Origin: Saussurea involucrata
Taxonomy: Eukaryota; Streptophyta; Magnoliopsida; Asterales; Asteraceae
DNA: 64,000 nucleotides
Assembly: GCA_033807775.1 (NCBI GenBank)
Contig: JAWVWS010001019.1
Span: forward strand, 186,001 to 250,000
Direction of reading: 5' to 3'
Under the pieces are notes generated by a model. It was not told the DNA's origin, made no database searches, and was given only the letters and a program-made list of their open reading frames with translations. Position numbers and translations under genes: made by a program. Below, in pieces: positions 31,014-42,203 of the stretch (its first letter is position 1; every line of letters begins with the position of its first letter).

Positions 31014-33839
31014 GTACATATGCCGGTGCGGGCATATGTGTGTAGTTATCGGCGAGAAACTACTTGGACCCATCGGATGGAACTCGGAACGAGTGATGAT
31101 AGGTGTGGAAGGTATTAGTAGAGCTCCTACTATCGGAAACACAGGATCAATGCTCGAGTCAGAGAAAGTCATGAGGAATCCAAGGAGTTGAGCGTGAGCG
31201 TTGTTAGTGCGAGTTATTATGTGCTAATAACCTGTTGTAATATCTACCCAGAATAGCCATCACAAGGAGGAACAACAATAGTGAACCTACTAGTACGGAT
31301 GGGTACTTGTTTTGCTTAAGGTGATGATCGTTGGGGTAGTGACGAAGGTTATAAATTAGTAGTCGTTGGAATAAAAGGACGATTCTAGTATTAACCACTT
31401 GGAGTGACGATGAGGATGATGTTTGTGTCGGGCCAAGATGGATGATTGTGCTAGAATCATAGGCTTATAGAGCCGACTTGTTTTGAGGAAAAACCGTAAG
31501 GATTATCTGACGTAATTTCCCAACTTGCCTAAGAGGTTCAAATGTCCGGATGACGATTGTGGACCGGAGAGTTTTGGAGGGGTATGAGTCGAGACGTTGA
31601 ATGCCGACTGAGTCATGCACAAAGTTTGATTTTGAAATAGATTGCATTAGCAAATTCTTGTGTTTCAAATCATTTTATGGATGGTGTTTTGGAATTTTGG
31701 GAAATGTTCAGCACACACACAAGATTTTGAAATATGGTTTTGAAAGTGTATGAAATCGTTTTATCACGGGAGTGCAAACTTTGTTAGAATTTGTCTCTTT
31801 TCGTTATTTTTTTCAACGGTTCTTTCGGGTAAGATGATATACGTGTTTTGTGGTGTTTAAAATGTTAGGCAAGTGACTACGGCTTGTGACTTTAACATTG
31901 GAACTCCTCCACATATGTTAGAGTTGAGACGGAAAGTTACATTCCACGATGTCTGTATAAAGCTATTTGAGTGATTTGGTTAAAATAAGTTTTGTTTTAC
32001 GGCATGTTGAGTCGTGTGGGTTTAATTTCACGAGGTGCATATATTATTTGTTTATGTGACCATTTGGGGAAATCTTGGAAATCAATTTAAAGAACCCCAC
32101 CTTTTGAGATTTTATGAGATTTTAGTCGATGTTTTCAAATGATGGAAGCGGATTGGTTTTTATCTTTAAGTTTGAAACTTACACGAGACAGTTGTGTTTT
32201 AACAAAAATATATTTGTAAACCGTTTCATCGTTTTGTATGACTAGCCGACGCGCGTAAGATTTGTTAGTGAACCCTGTGCCACGACATTTTTGTTAAAAA
32301 AAAGAGGAATTTTGGGGTCAAATATCGTGGAACTGATTTTGAAATTATATGCACACTTTTGTTGCACCCGGTGTAAGGTCGAACGGTTACTTTAAATACA
32401 CGTCATGAGTCAATTCATACTAGAACCGTGACGGTTCATTTTCAAAGAAATTATTTATTTCGCTCTACGTTTTGTGAGTAAACTATGCTGCAATGAAATG
32501 ATTTTCGACATGATTTTCATTTGTGGGACGAGCGTGTCCATTTTTGCGTAACTACCGACCTGGTAATAGTAGTTTTATTGCTTATGGCCTTTTCGAAATG
32601 AAAAATCTTGACGATGAAAACATTTTGTAAATGATTTTGTAAACCATTTGGGAAATGCGCTTTTAAGTGTTATGTGTCATTTTGAGAATTTCGAGGGTGT
32701 GAGTCCTTTTGGAAAACTCTTTTGTTTAACCCGTGTTGAGTTTGGGACTAATGTTGATTTTAGATTATTGCTTGCTTAAACTTTATTTAAACACGTTTTT
32801 GACCGACTTATGGGTCTAGCAAGTGTGGAGCATTTTGCTCGGTTTTGACTTTGAGATAGTCATGGGTCAATTGCACGGTTTTAATGGCTCGATGTGGAGT
32901 CTTGTTGATGGGTTGTTTTGTTGCACAGTTTTGCATTCATTGCACGTTGAATATTTACATGTTTGGGTGAGTGAGTCATTCCGGGTTAGACATGTTGTTG
33001 GTAGACTGTTTGTATTGGATCCTTGGTCATGTCAGTCAGTCGTTGGTAATGATCGGTTGAGTATTTCGGGGTGGGACCCCGGTATTCTTGTGTTATGACC
33101 TTGACCTTCCAGTAGGCACTGGGAGGATATAGTCTTGGGCACTTACCTGAGAGGTAGTTCCGATGTGCCGGGCCTTGAGACGTACCTAGGAGGTAGGCGT
33201 TAAGGCATATCTTGATGCGGTGTAACTAGGCTTCGTAGAGCGAGTGTGGAGGATAAGTAGACGGTGGAAGGTTGGGTATTCCACGCGTGTTGGTATCGTA
33301 GGCCGAATAGTGTCGGTTAAGGGAATGATGCCCTTTGTAATTAAGAGAATAAATGTGCAGTAACCTTTTTGAAGTAAGTAGTATGTTTAAGTGTCGACTT
33401 TTGGGCTTGAGGCCAAACACCTTTAGTGTAATCGGAGATGTGTAGCCGATTTTTACAATAATTATGGTGATGGTAGTAGTAACCCTGAGATGCCTACTTG
33501 TGATGAATGGTTGTGGTGGAATGACCTTCGTGGGTGATTATAAATTTACTGGTTTGATGATGCGTGTAAGGTAAGTTTTGGGAGTCTATTAGAACTCGTA
33601 GGAGTTAATCGATGGTTAATGGTAGGAATGATCGGATCCGAGTATCCAGTTGGGTAGACTGGTGGGCAACTTTAGAGTGGTTAGAGCTTGAGATTTGACT
33701 CGGGATGTATGGAATATCTAAGGTTGGGGGACAACCGAAGTCGCTTGGCTAGGAATGATTCCAATTGTTGGGGTGTTCTGCCTATCATAATCCCAGTGTC
33801 CTAGAAGGAGTACGTTAGTTAGAAAAGTGTTCGAGAAGT
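31014..33839 (+). other. Non-coding core of the LARD
   Basis: About 2.8 kb with no open frame longer than about 90 codons and no retroelement domain I can recognise. Two short GTACCT/AGGTA inverted repeats sit near 33145-33155 and 33181-33196. Otherwise nothing notable. Confidence 0.6.
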
Positions 33840-33938
33840 TTTAGAAGGGATTTCAAGTGGACTTAGGAACCTGAGGTAGAGATGAGGGAGAACTATCCGG
33901 AGCTATTCGTAGGCAGAAACTTCGAGGACGAAGTCTAA
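33840..33938 (+). pseudogene. C-terminal tail of a chromodomain Gypsy polyprotein (remnant)
   Basis: The frame ending at TAA 33936-33938 reads EPEVEMRENYPELFVGRNF, closely resembling the conserved C-terminus after the chromodomain of Tekay-type polyproteins (a WE-x-E-x-x-MR-x-x-YP-x-LF pattern). The codon where Trp is expected is TAG (33864-33866). Upstream only FRRDFKWT is plausible. Preserved probably because it lies next to the polypurine tract. Confidence 0.7.
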
Positions 33939-33940
33939 TC

Positions 33941-33955
33941 CAAGTGGGGGAGAGT
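33941..33955 (+). promoter_or_regulatory. Polypurine tract of the LARD
   Basis: CAAGTGGGGGAGAGT directly before the 3' LTR (TGTAAAG). Typical of chromodomain Gypsy elements. Confidence 0.88.
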
Positions 33956-34713
33956 TGTAAAGCCCGTATCCCGGTATGTAATTTATTAGTCTTAATTATT
34001 TTCTTTCAAGTTTGATTTATCGTGGTTTCCGTTAACGGGGTTAGTCGAGTTGGGTCTAATCGTTAAATTATCGGAACTTTTGGTTAGTTGCGAGAGGTTG
34101 ATAAGTGGAGGGGCTAATTGTGCCAAAGGCCCAAAAACCCCCCATGGGTTTCGGCCCATGCAGTAAAGTGGCAAGATCCATATGTTTTGTAGGGTGTTGG
34201 TGGCGTGTGAAGTAAACAAAAGAAAAAAAAATTAATTAAAACCCTTGATTTGTTGTTGTGTGGCGTGAGAAGGAAAACCAAGAAACAAAACCACAAAGAA
34301 AACCTACGGCGGCTATCCCCTTCCCCTTTCCCGTTCATTATCGCCGGCCGAGAGAGAGAAACCGAGAGTAGAGAAGAAAGAGTTCGCCGGAGAAGAGGGA
34401 GTTTGCCGGAGAAGAGAGAGTTCGCCGGAGAAGAGAGAGTTTGCCGGAGAGAAGGAGGGGCTGCATCGAGGTAACCGTGTTGTCGTTTCGTTGTTTTCTT
34501 TGGTTTTGTTCGTCGCAAGTGTACCGCAAATCGCCACCACCACCGCCGCAGCCACGGCTGCCGACGGTGGGGCCGCCGCTGCACGCCGCTGTGGTGGCGG
34601 CAGTGGGTGCGTGGGTGTGTGGGTTTGTGCGGGTGTGAAGTTGCGGAGGATTCGGGAGTGGGTGACGTTGGGAGGTCTCGCCGGAGGGTGTTACCGTAAC
34701 CCTCGTCGCCGCC

Positions 34714-36283
34714 TGATAACTCTATTTTTAGAGTTATTATTTCCATTTATTTTCCACTTTATTTTGTCAATTTTAGCCATTTCACTTCTAAAAACCCCCT
34801 TTCTTGGTATGATTTACGAAAACGAGCAAAAGGAGTGAACCATGGTCTTTAATAAATTATTTGGGGAAGTTTTGGGTGTTTTCTCGATTTTTCATCCGCA
34901 GTGACGTATACAGTGCCCACTCCGGTTCCCCACTCTTCGAGCTGATCAAAAAGAAATCAAAAAGAAACTTTTAGTTGGGATCTAATTTTCTGGAGGAGGA
35001 AGGTTCAATGACAGAGAAGCTGAGATTTGGCTGTTACAAGTGTTCCTCAAGGCTTCACATCATGATTGTACCTTTGTACTTGCAAAAGTTGACTTCTAAT
35101 GGACCATTGGGTAAAAAGGGCTATACATGGAGGATTGAAGTATTATCCTTTGAGCTGATTTCTGCATCTCCCTGCTGTCCTTGCACCTTGGAAAACCCTT
35201 TTTGTGTAAAGACCAACACCTCCTTCTTAGTATAAAAAGGGGTGTTGGGTCTCATTTATTCCATCCATCTATCTTGCAATATATCTAGCATTTTTCTTTA
35301 AGTTGTAAGCTTTCATTTACTGCAGTAACTTAGCATTTAATTTCAGTAATTTATTTTCTGTTGTAGTTCGAAATACACAGTGCAGGGACGACTTCTCGTT
35401 CCCCACTGTGGGCAGTTAATTTAAATCACTTTTAGTTTTATTATGTGCAAATCTTCATCTCTTGCTTTCTTTACTTTAGAAATGTTAGGCTAAACATCCT
35501 TTGGGATGTAGGAAGGAGAAGTACCTGGATTTTATCAAAAATGCTTGAGTAATCTTTATACTTAGAATATTTGTTGTTTTGGTCTTTCATTCTCGATATT
35601 TACCCAAGGATGCGAACAAGCCGATCACTTGCAAGGATCTAAAGTCTAGTTCTTAACTTAGAAATGAGTAGAACGCAGTGACACGAGCTTGAATGATGCT
35701 AGGGGATTCGAAAGAATTCTTATGACACTTACGAAAGTGAGGTCGGCACAGTGAGCTAATCTCTGCCCACTGGAGTAGTAGGCAAGCTAATTTGTGTATT
35801 AAAAACACTTAGAGTATTTGTCTCTACACATTCCTTCGAGGCCTGAAAAGGTCCACTTAGAGATTACCATTGACAAAACAACAAGTACTAAGAGTATGGG
35901 ATTTTTATCTAACGGTGTGAGTATTTTGTAACCGGGCTTTTCTAGCGAAAATATCCACCACAAATACGAGGATCACTCTAAGGACCGAGTATTTGAGATA
36001 AAATTTAGGGAAAATCCAACCTACATTCCTCCTTTTTAACATTTAGTAAATCGTTGCAAGAAGCTATTTTACCAAACCAAACCAAAGTATTATTTTCCTC
36101 TCTAGTTGAAACTTGTAAAAGGAGCTCATGAGAACCGTATTGTCTTGATTGTCCAGTCTCTGTGGATTCGATTCTGGTATTTTACCAACTATTACTTGCT
36201 GTGACGATCATAGTGGACAATGTACACTTGCACTTCCCACTGTGGACAGTTTGCAACCCACTGCGATTAAAACACATATTTCA
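34714..36283 (+). repeat. Solo Athila-type LTR inside the LARD 3' LTR
   Basis: Begins TGATAACTCTATTTTTAGAG like Athila-1. Flanked by the perfect duplication CCGCC (34709-34713 and 36284-36288), so it is a true insertion reduced to a solo LTR by LTR-LTR recombination. TATA-like TATAAAAAG near 35231. It ends ATATTTCA, lacking the GCACGTAAC that precedes the final A in Athila-1, so it belongs to a variant or has a 9-bp terminal deletion. Differs from Athila-1 LTRs throughout. Confidence 0.93.
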
Positions 36284-37292
36284 CCGCCGCCAACCACCAC
36301 CGCCGTCGGAGGCGGTAGGGGGTGGTGCACGGTTGTTGTCCAGCGTAGTACAGCCCTTTCCAGTAAGCTTGTAGGCTGTTCGGGTCTGTTTGGATTAAGC
36401 ATTGACTTAATGGGATTATAACCTTTAGTTATCATTTTATGTGAAAACGTTTGTCTGCCACTGTTTTACGACGGCCATAACTTTTCCGTCGTTGCTCGGA
36501 TTGAGGCGAATTCGGTGCCCACGGTTCAAATTCTGTGCCGGGCACACTTTTCGTGTTTTAGCGGAAGTCCGGTTCGGCCTCTAGCTAGGCGTAATTTGGC
36601 TGTCTATACAGCAGGTCCGGATGTGGCAGATCGCGTTCCGTTTTAAAAGTCACAGTTTCTGCCACTGTTTTGGGAAAGCCATAACTTCTGCTACGAATGT
36701 CGGATTGGGATGAAATCAGTGCCAAAAGTTTCCATTCTGAGTCTAGTAAGTTTCTTATGTTTTGCGGAAAAACCAGTTCGGACCATAGCTAGTGTCAAAC
36801 TGCTGTTTTGTACTGAAAGGTACTGTTTTTCGCTGTGCAGTTAACCAGTTTTGTAAAATCCATAATAAATTGTAGAAAAATCGTTAGAGCGCGTGCGATA
36901 TGTCCCTGGAACCGTAAGACATGGGACTTTGTGTTTATGGAAAAATATTTCTGGTTTAATCAGTTTTTAAGGGGTTAAACAGGTCCCGAACAGACATGCG
37001 TGTTGAGAGTAAAATCTGGAATTTATGCGTTTTAAAGCTAGTAGTCGTGGCCTTGGTTTGGGGGCGTCATTTTGATAAGTGTTAACGTTCGTTTAGGTGT
37101 CGGGAAGTGATCTTGGATTTGTGGAGCTTGAATTATTGTTTGAGAGCTAGGCGCGCTTACGAGGTGAGTTCTCTCACTATAACTAATGTCGGTTACTTTT
37201 TACATTACGACTTGTACGTGTGTGGTAGTTTTCATTGTTTGTGATGCGGGACTAAATAGTGGGGCGTCTAGTCGAACCTTTATTGTTATGAC

Positions 37293-37445
37293 TACGCGGG
37301 TGGCGTAGGAGTTCGGTGGGGCCGAGGTTTATATACGCGGGTGGCGTAGTGACTCGGTGGGGCCGAGGTTTATATACGCGGGTGGCGTAGGAACCCGGGG
37401 GAGCCGGGTAATGCTTGCACGGTTATTGTGTGGTCGGGTGGACCA
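37293..37445 (+). repeat. Hairpin array in the LARD 3' LTR (seven hairpins)
   Basis: Same array as in the 5' LTR but with one unit less: the block holding the TACTC/GAGTA variant and one CTCGG hairpin is absent. It begins TACGC-GGGTG-GCGTA and ends TGGTC-GGGTG-GACCA. Confidence 0.85.
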
Positions 37446-37841
37446 GCTTATGCCTTTGGGTGGGATGGTGTAGGTATGCATGTTTATGATTTGTTCGTAG
37501 ACTTGTATGCTGTTTATGTGCAATTATCTGTTTAGAGGTGGTGTGGAAATAACTGTGTTATTTATGGTGTCTGAATTCACTAAGCTTCGTGCTTACCCTT
37601 TCCCAATAAAATTGTGGTTTCAGGTACGAGTGGCTCCAAGGCGTGACGAGTACACACTGGCGTGTGGGAAGAGTTGATTACTTTTATGATTTTAATTTTA
37701 GACATTTATTCCGCTGTTTATTGTTCGTGAGAATATTAATTATGAGTTTGCAAACGAAACGACTGAATTATTAAATGAGTTTTTATTAATGAAATGTTAC
37801 TTTAAAAATTTTAAATTCCTTGTAATTTTTGGGACGTTACA

Positions 37842-38005
37842 AGTGAAGTTTCAAGTTTGGAACCGAAAGAAGTATCGGAGGAAGGAGATCAACACCCATT
37901 CAAAGTGAGAAGTAGGTAAGTCCCTGAAACTCATAAGTGCACAATTTTATTTTTATTCTTTCTTTTTATTACTTGGGGACAAGTAATGGTTTAAGTTTGA
38001 GGTTG
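37842..38005 (+). other. Athila-1 3' end and polypurine tract
   Basis: Continuation of the Athila-1 3' non-coding region after the LARD. Has ACTTGGGGACAAG followed by TTTAAGTTTGAGGTTG right at the LTR (about 37990-38005). Athila-2 has the matching ACTTGAGGACAAG and AAGTTTGGGGGTG. Confidence 0.75.
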
Positions 38006-39567
38006 TGATAACTCTATTTTTAGAGTTATTATTTCCTTTTATTTTACATTTTATTTCGTCAATTTTAGCCATTTCACCTATCAAAACCCCCATTCTTGGT
38101 ACAATTCTCGAAAATGAGCAAAAAGAGTGAACCATAGTCTTTAATAAATTATTTGGTGGAATTTGGGTGTTTTTCACGATTTATCCTGCAGTGACCACTG
38201 TTGTGCCCACTCCGGTTCCCCACTATTCGAGCAGAGCAAGAAGATAAAAGAAACTAGTAGTTGGGATGCAAGTATTCTGGAGTTTAGAAGGTTCAAATGG
38301 CAGGGCAATATGAGCTGGAGAAGTACAAGTAGTTTCCTTAAAGATAGCATCAAGTACACCTTTTGTACTTAGAAGTTGACTAGGTGAAGAGACCATTGGG
38401 TAAAAGGATTATCGAAGGTGCTGATTTCTTTCATGGTAATGCAGTCTTTATCCATTGGACAAATCCATTTTGTTGTGTAATACCCAACTCTTTCTCTTAG
38501 TATATAAAGGAGGTGTTGGGTGCCATTTAATACATGCTTGGCTTAGTCTTAAATTCTCCTAACTACCACATTAGTTTTAGTATTTCATTTACTGCAGTAA
38601 CTAGCTTTAATTTTCTGTATTTTACTTTCTTAGTTTAAGTTGTAGTTCGAAGTACACAGTGACAGGGACGAATTCTCGTTCCCCACTGTGGGTTAAATTC
38701 AAGTCACTTTCAGTTTTATTATGTGCAACTTCTACTCTTTTGCTTTCTTTACTTTAGTTATGGGCTAAACATCCTTTGGGATGTAGGAAGGAGAAGTACC
38801 TGGATTTTATTAAAAATGCTTGAGTAATCTTTATACTTAGAATATTGTTGTTTTGGTCATTCATTCTCGATATTTACCCAAGGATGCGAACAAGCCGATC
38901 ACTTGCAAGGATCTAAAGTCTAGTTCTTAACTTAGAAATAAGTAGAACGTAGTGACACGAGCTTGAATGATGCTAGGGGATTCGAAAGAATTCTTATGAC
39001 ACTTACGAAAGTGAGGTCGGCACAGTGAGCAAATCTCAACCCACTGGAGTTGTAGGCAAGCTAATTTGTGTATTAAAAACACTTAGAGTATGTGTCTCTA
39101 CACATTCCATCGAGACCTGAAAAGGTCCATTTTTGAGATTGCCATTGACAAAACAATAATTACTAAGAGTATGGGATTTTTATCTAACGGTGTGAGTATT
39201 TTGTAACCGGGCTTTTCTAGCGAAAATGCCTACCTCGAATACAAGGACCACTTTTAGGACCGAGTATTTAGTATAAAATCTAGGGAAAATCTAACCTCCA
39301 TTCCTCCTTTTAAAATCTTAGTAAAATCGTCAAAGTAGCTATTTCACCGAACCAAACCAAAGTATTATTTTCCTCTCTAATTGAAACTTGTAAAAGGAGC
39401 TTATGAGAACCGTATTGTCTTGATTGTCTAGTCTCTGTGGATTCGATTCTGGTATTTTACCAACTATTACTTGCCGTGACGATCATAGTGGACAGTGTAC
39501 ACTTGCACTTTCCACTGTGGACAGTTTGCAACCCACTGCGATTAAAACACATATTTCGCACGTAACA
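38006..39567 (+). repeat. 3' LTR of Athila-1
   Basis: Partner of 17327-18889. TATA TATATAAAGG at 38501. Ends GTAACA, followed by duplication AGTAC. Confidence 0.95.
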
Positions 39568-39572
39568 AGTAC

Positions 39573-39681
39573 CCTCGAAGAAGTGAATCATTCGTATCTT
39601 CCACTAAGGGTACTCATCTCTGAGTAGAGTGGGTGGTTTTGTTAAGGAACCAACAGTGAAGGAGTTGTTGGTGTTCGCCAT
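39573..39681 (-). pseudogene. Copia gag, N-terminal 36 codons (other side of Athila-1)
   Basis: ATG at 39681-39679 begins MANTNNSFTVGSLTKPP. Codon 26 is TAG (39606-39604). The segment stops exactly at the target duplication AGTAC (39568-39572); its frame joins that at 17326. It is separate from the rest of gag only through the Athila-1 insertion. Confidence 0.88.
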
Positions 39682-39971
39682 TTTGAATAGTTTGAAAATA
39701 CCAGAAAACAGAGTATGAACTGAAAAACTTTCAGATGATGGGTCAGATTTTTAGAAAAGAGCTTATAAACTTAAAGGCCTTGAACAATGCACTAAAATGG
39801 AGAGTTTTAACCAAAGAAACAGGTTCTGTAAGTTTACCAAAGTCGAACTGGTCGATAATGGCAGAAAAACAGAGGCTGTTTGAAATAAACGAAGAACATG
39901 TTAATATCAATCCAAGTTTCTACCAAAAATCATTGTCAGAGAGGATCTCTTGATATAGAAAATTAAGGAAG
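39682..39971 (-). other. 5' leader of the Sirevirus-like Copia
   Basis: Untranslated leader between the primer site and the gag ATG. The small plus-strand ORF over it is best seen as chance. Confidence 0.6.
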
Positions 39972-39983
39972 GCTCTGATACCA
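39972..39983 (-). promoter_or_regulatory. Primer-binding site, tRNA-iMet type (Sirevirus-like Copia)
   Basis: The minus strand reads TGGTATCAGAGC two bases from the 5' LTR end: a perfect 12-nt match to the complement of the initiator Met-tRNA 3' end. Confidence 0.95.
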
Positions 39984-39985
39984 AT

Positions 39986-40696
39986 TGTTGATCCCAAAAT
40001 TACTCAACAATGGTATAAATATCTATTAGTTCAAACAAATAAGTGTGCGGAAGCGTTTTAACGAACTAAAGAGATATTCTAGGTAGAAAAACACACAGAA
40101 TCAAATACGTGAACAGTTATAACACAAGAGTTTTATCTCAAAGATTCACTTTGTTGATTGATTAAGAACACCAAGAACACCGAAGGTATGAATAATATTC
40201 TGCTCTAACAGGTGTGTGTGTGTGTGTTGTGCAAAGTTAATAGAAGAGCTGAACATGAGCCTTCTATTTATACTATACTACAGGGGACAAGCTTTAGACA
40301 AGAAGTACTAAGGGTACAAAGACACGATCGTGGGACTGCATCAGGTATAACGTTAATGTAGTGCGCTAACTACAAAGGCTGTAACCCATCAGAGGTTGAC
40401 ACGTGGAATGTGCAGGGCACGCCTTGTACGAATGATCTTCAGGATCTTCGTACAACAGAGGCACGTGAGAGGCACGAACATCCTTGTCTTGAACTTCAGA
40501 ATTCTTCATTCTTCCAAGTCTTCTTACCACAGAGGCTCTGTCAAGTATGACAGAGGCTCTGTAGCCTTGTCCTCTGAGAACGTCTTCTATATAGTCTTCT
40601 CTTGGATCTTTACTCGGTGTCTTGGCAGAGGCTATGTCGATGTTTTACACTTAGCCTATTTTTCAATACTTCTTTACATAGAAGTTGGAGCTAACA
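39986..40696 (-). repeat. 5' LTR of the Sirevirus-like Copia
   Basis: Partner of 4121-4830 with the same TG/CA ends. TATA-like TATAAATAG at 40272-40264 (minus). Differences include small indels (a TG microsatellite, a 4-bp gap) and a scrambled patch near 40365-40375. Confidence 0.93.
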
Positions 40697-40701
40697 CCAA
40701 C

Positions 40702-42203
40702 GAGTAGTAGATAAAGATTTCAATGTCAAATCGTCAATATGTTCTAATAAAACAGTCCATCTCTTTGTAGAATTAGAGAGCACATTGTATATAGTCTAAC
40801 AAGTACCAAAAAACGTTTTTACTTTATGACAAGAATTTGTCATATCACATAAAACTAAATTAAGACTATGGCAACCACATGGCATATAAAAGGCTCTAGG
40901 ATTTATATCAAGTAATCTTTTTTGCACACCCTGATGTTTCCCTTTCATATTAGACCCATTGTCATACTCTTGTCCTCACATACAATTGATATCTAAATCA
41001 AGTGATTTCAAAGCATCTTGTAATACATTAAAAAGTCCTAAGCCGGATGTATCTTCTACCACCAAAAACTCTAAAAAAACTCTTCAACTTGTATAGGAGA
41101 ACTTGACACCTCAACACATCTTATGATCAAAGTCATTTGTTCTTTATGGCTTGCATCCAAAGTTCAATCAAGAATAACTGAAAAATATTTTGCGTCTTTG
41201 ATCTTCTTGATGATTTCACTCTTTACATTAGATGCCAACACCTCAATCAATTCATTTTGAATTTTGTGGCTAAGATAATGACAATGTGTTTTTTTTGTGT
41301 TTGATAAGCCAAAAATGTTGTTTCATAACAGGATCAAACTCAACAATCATTTGAATTATGCCTAGAAAGTTTCATTAGACTCTTCAAAAAGTTTTTCATT
41401 TGTTCCACGAAAAGCTATATTCTTTGCTAGACATTTCACAACAACAATTATTCTAACCAAAACTTCTTTCCAATGATCGGTATCTTTTTTATTAACTCTT
41501 GCAACTCCTTATCAATTGTTTGATTTTTGTTTAACCTCATTCGCAACTCGGACCAAATTCTTAAGTTAATCATATGTTTCGGACTATTTTCATGCATGCT
41601 CAATCTTTGGCCAAGTTGTTTCTAACAGTTTAAACCTTCACTTGCTAGTTGACTTTTTGACCTACCATCTTTGGAAAGCTTACAACAAAAACAAAACACT
41701 TTGTCTATCTCTTTAGAATAAGTCAACCACTTTCTATCATAACAATCACCATTTCTTAATTTACGAACATAATATTTACAAGAGAAATGTCTACCGACAT
41801 TATCTTTTGGAAATACGATGTTAGTTTACCTAATTGGCCCTTTTTCTACAAGCAAATCTCTCATCTTTGAATTTAGCCCATCCCAAACTCTCGGATCAAA
41901 TATGTTCACCCTAATATCATCAACTAGAGGCTCATCACAAGCAACATTTATGTTTTCATCATCACAAGCAACATTTATGTTTTCATTATCACAAACATTA
42001 TCACAAGCAACATTTATGTTTTCATCATCACAAACATTATCAATATTTTCATCATCACAAGGATTTTCAACCGGACTTTTAGAAACGCTTGCTTGTCTAA
42101 CAATAAACTTGTTCATAAATCTTTGCATAGATTGCACAATTTCTACTTGTCTTTTTTTCCTTTTCCTATTTTGAACACCAGATGGTTGTGATCGAGGGAG
42201 CAT
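40702..42203 (-). pseudogene. hAT transposase, N-terminal part with zf-TTF domain (broken)
   Basis: The gene starts at ATG 42203 (MLPRSQPSGVQNRKRKKRQ, basic). Residues ~45-100 are an Asp/Asn-rich repeat (CDDENINVACD-like units). The normal family segment DPRVWDGLNSKMRDLLVEKGPI follows, then a TTF-type zinc-finger region with DRKWLTYSKEIDKVFCFCC after the first stop at about 41826. Further left, degraded frames still show the DUF4371 segment with YMPCGCHSLNLVLCDM near 40890-40860, and the gene meets the Copia insertion at 40701. Many stops and frameshifts. Together with 3190-4120 it makes one transposase gene. Confidence 0.8.

Larger units (their letters stand above)
27778..37841 (+). mobile_element. 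LARD-like Gypsy derivative inserted in Athila-1
   Basis: 5' LTR 27778-30080 (2.3 kb). 3' LTR begins 33956 and ends 37841, interrupted by a solo LTR. TSD AGTGA at 27773-27777 and 37842-37846. LTRs start TGTAAAGCCC and end GACGTTACA, followed by a tRNA-iMet primer site. The 3.9-kb internal region has no gag or pol domain except a short tail that resembles the C-terminal end of a chromodomain Gypsy (Tekay-type) polyprotein. Long LTRs around a mostly non-coding core is the definition of a large retrotransposon derivative (LARD). By eye the LTR pair differs at about 1.2% of aligned positions, so it moved fairly recently without its own enzymes. Confidence 0.88.
33956..37841 (+). repeat. 3' LTR of the LARD, interrupted by a solo LTR
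   Basis: LTR sequence at 33956-34713 and 36289-37841 (after one copy of the CCGCC duplication), split by 34714-36283. Compared with the 5' LTR it has one extra 18-bp minisatellite unit, a 30-bp insertion or retained block near 34550 and one hairpin unit fewer (37293-37445). Confidence 0.93.
17327..39567 (+). mobile_element. Athila-1: Athila-like Ty3/gypsy retrotransposon inserted in the Copia gag
   Basis: LTRs 17327-18889 and 38006-39567, with TG/CA ends and a perfect duplication AGTAC (17322-17326 and 39568-39572). Own DNA is 17327-27777 plus 37842-39567, about 12.2 kb. Order: LTR, tRNA-Asp primer site, gag-protease, RT-RNase H-integrase, an extra ORF with a 'putative plant transposon protein' domain, long 3' non-coding part, polypurine tract, LTR. 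The Asp primer site, the DLGA protease and the extra ORF match the Athila/Tat branch. About 20 LTR differences were counted by eye (about 1.3%). All genes have at least one stop or shift. Confidence 0.93.
4121..40696 (-). mobile_element. Sirevirus-like Ty1/copia retrotransposon inserted in the hAT
   Basis: The outer LTRs are 4121-4830 (3' LTR) and 39986-40696 (5' LTR), with TG/CA ends and a perfect 5-bp duplication CCAAC (4116-4120 and 40697-40701). The element's own DNA is 4121-17326 plus 39573-40696, about 14.3 kb, long for Copia. Order in transcription: LTR, iMet primer site, gag, zinc knuckle, coiled-coil extension, protease, integrase, RT, RNase H, about 1 kb spacer, then an extra ORF of nearly 1,600 codons, polypurine tract, LTR. 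The extended gag and the long ORF after RNase H are why I compare it with Sireviruses; lineage would need an RT tree. Every gene has stops or frameshifts. By eye the LTRs differ at roughly 4% of positions. Confidence 0.9.

Noticed and set aside
32823..33098. 91-codon plus-strand ORF in the LARD core
   Set aside because: Trp/Cys/Val-rich with no homology I recognise and no support from codon use. Likely chance.
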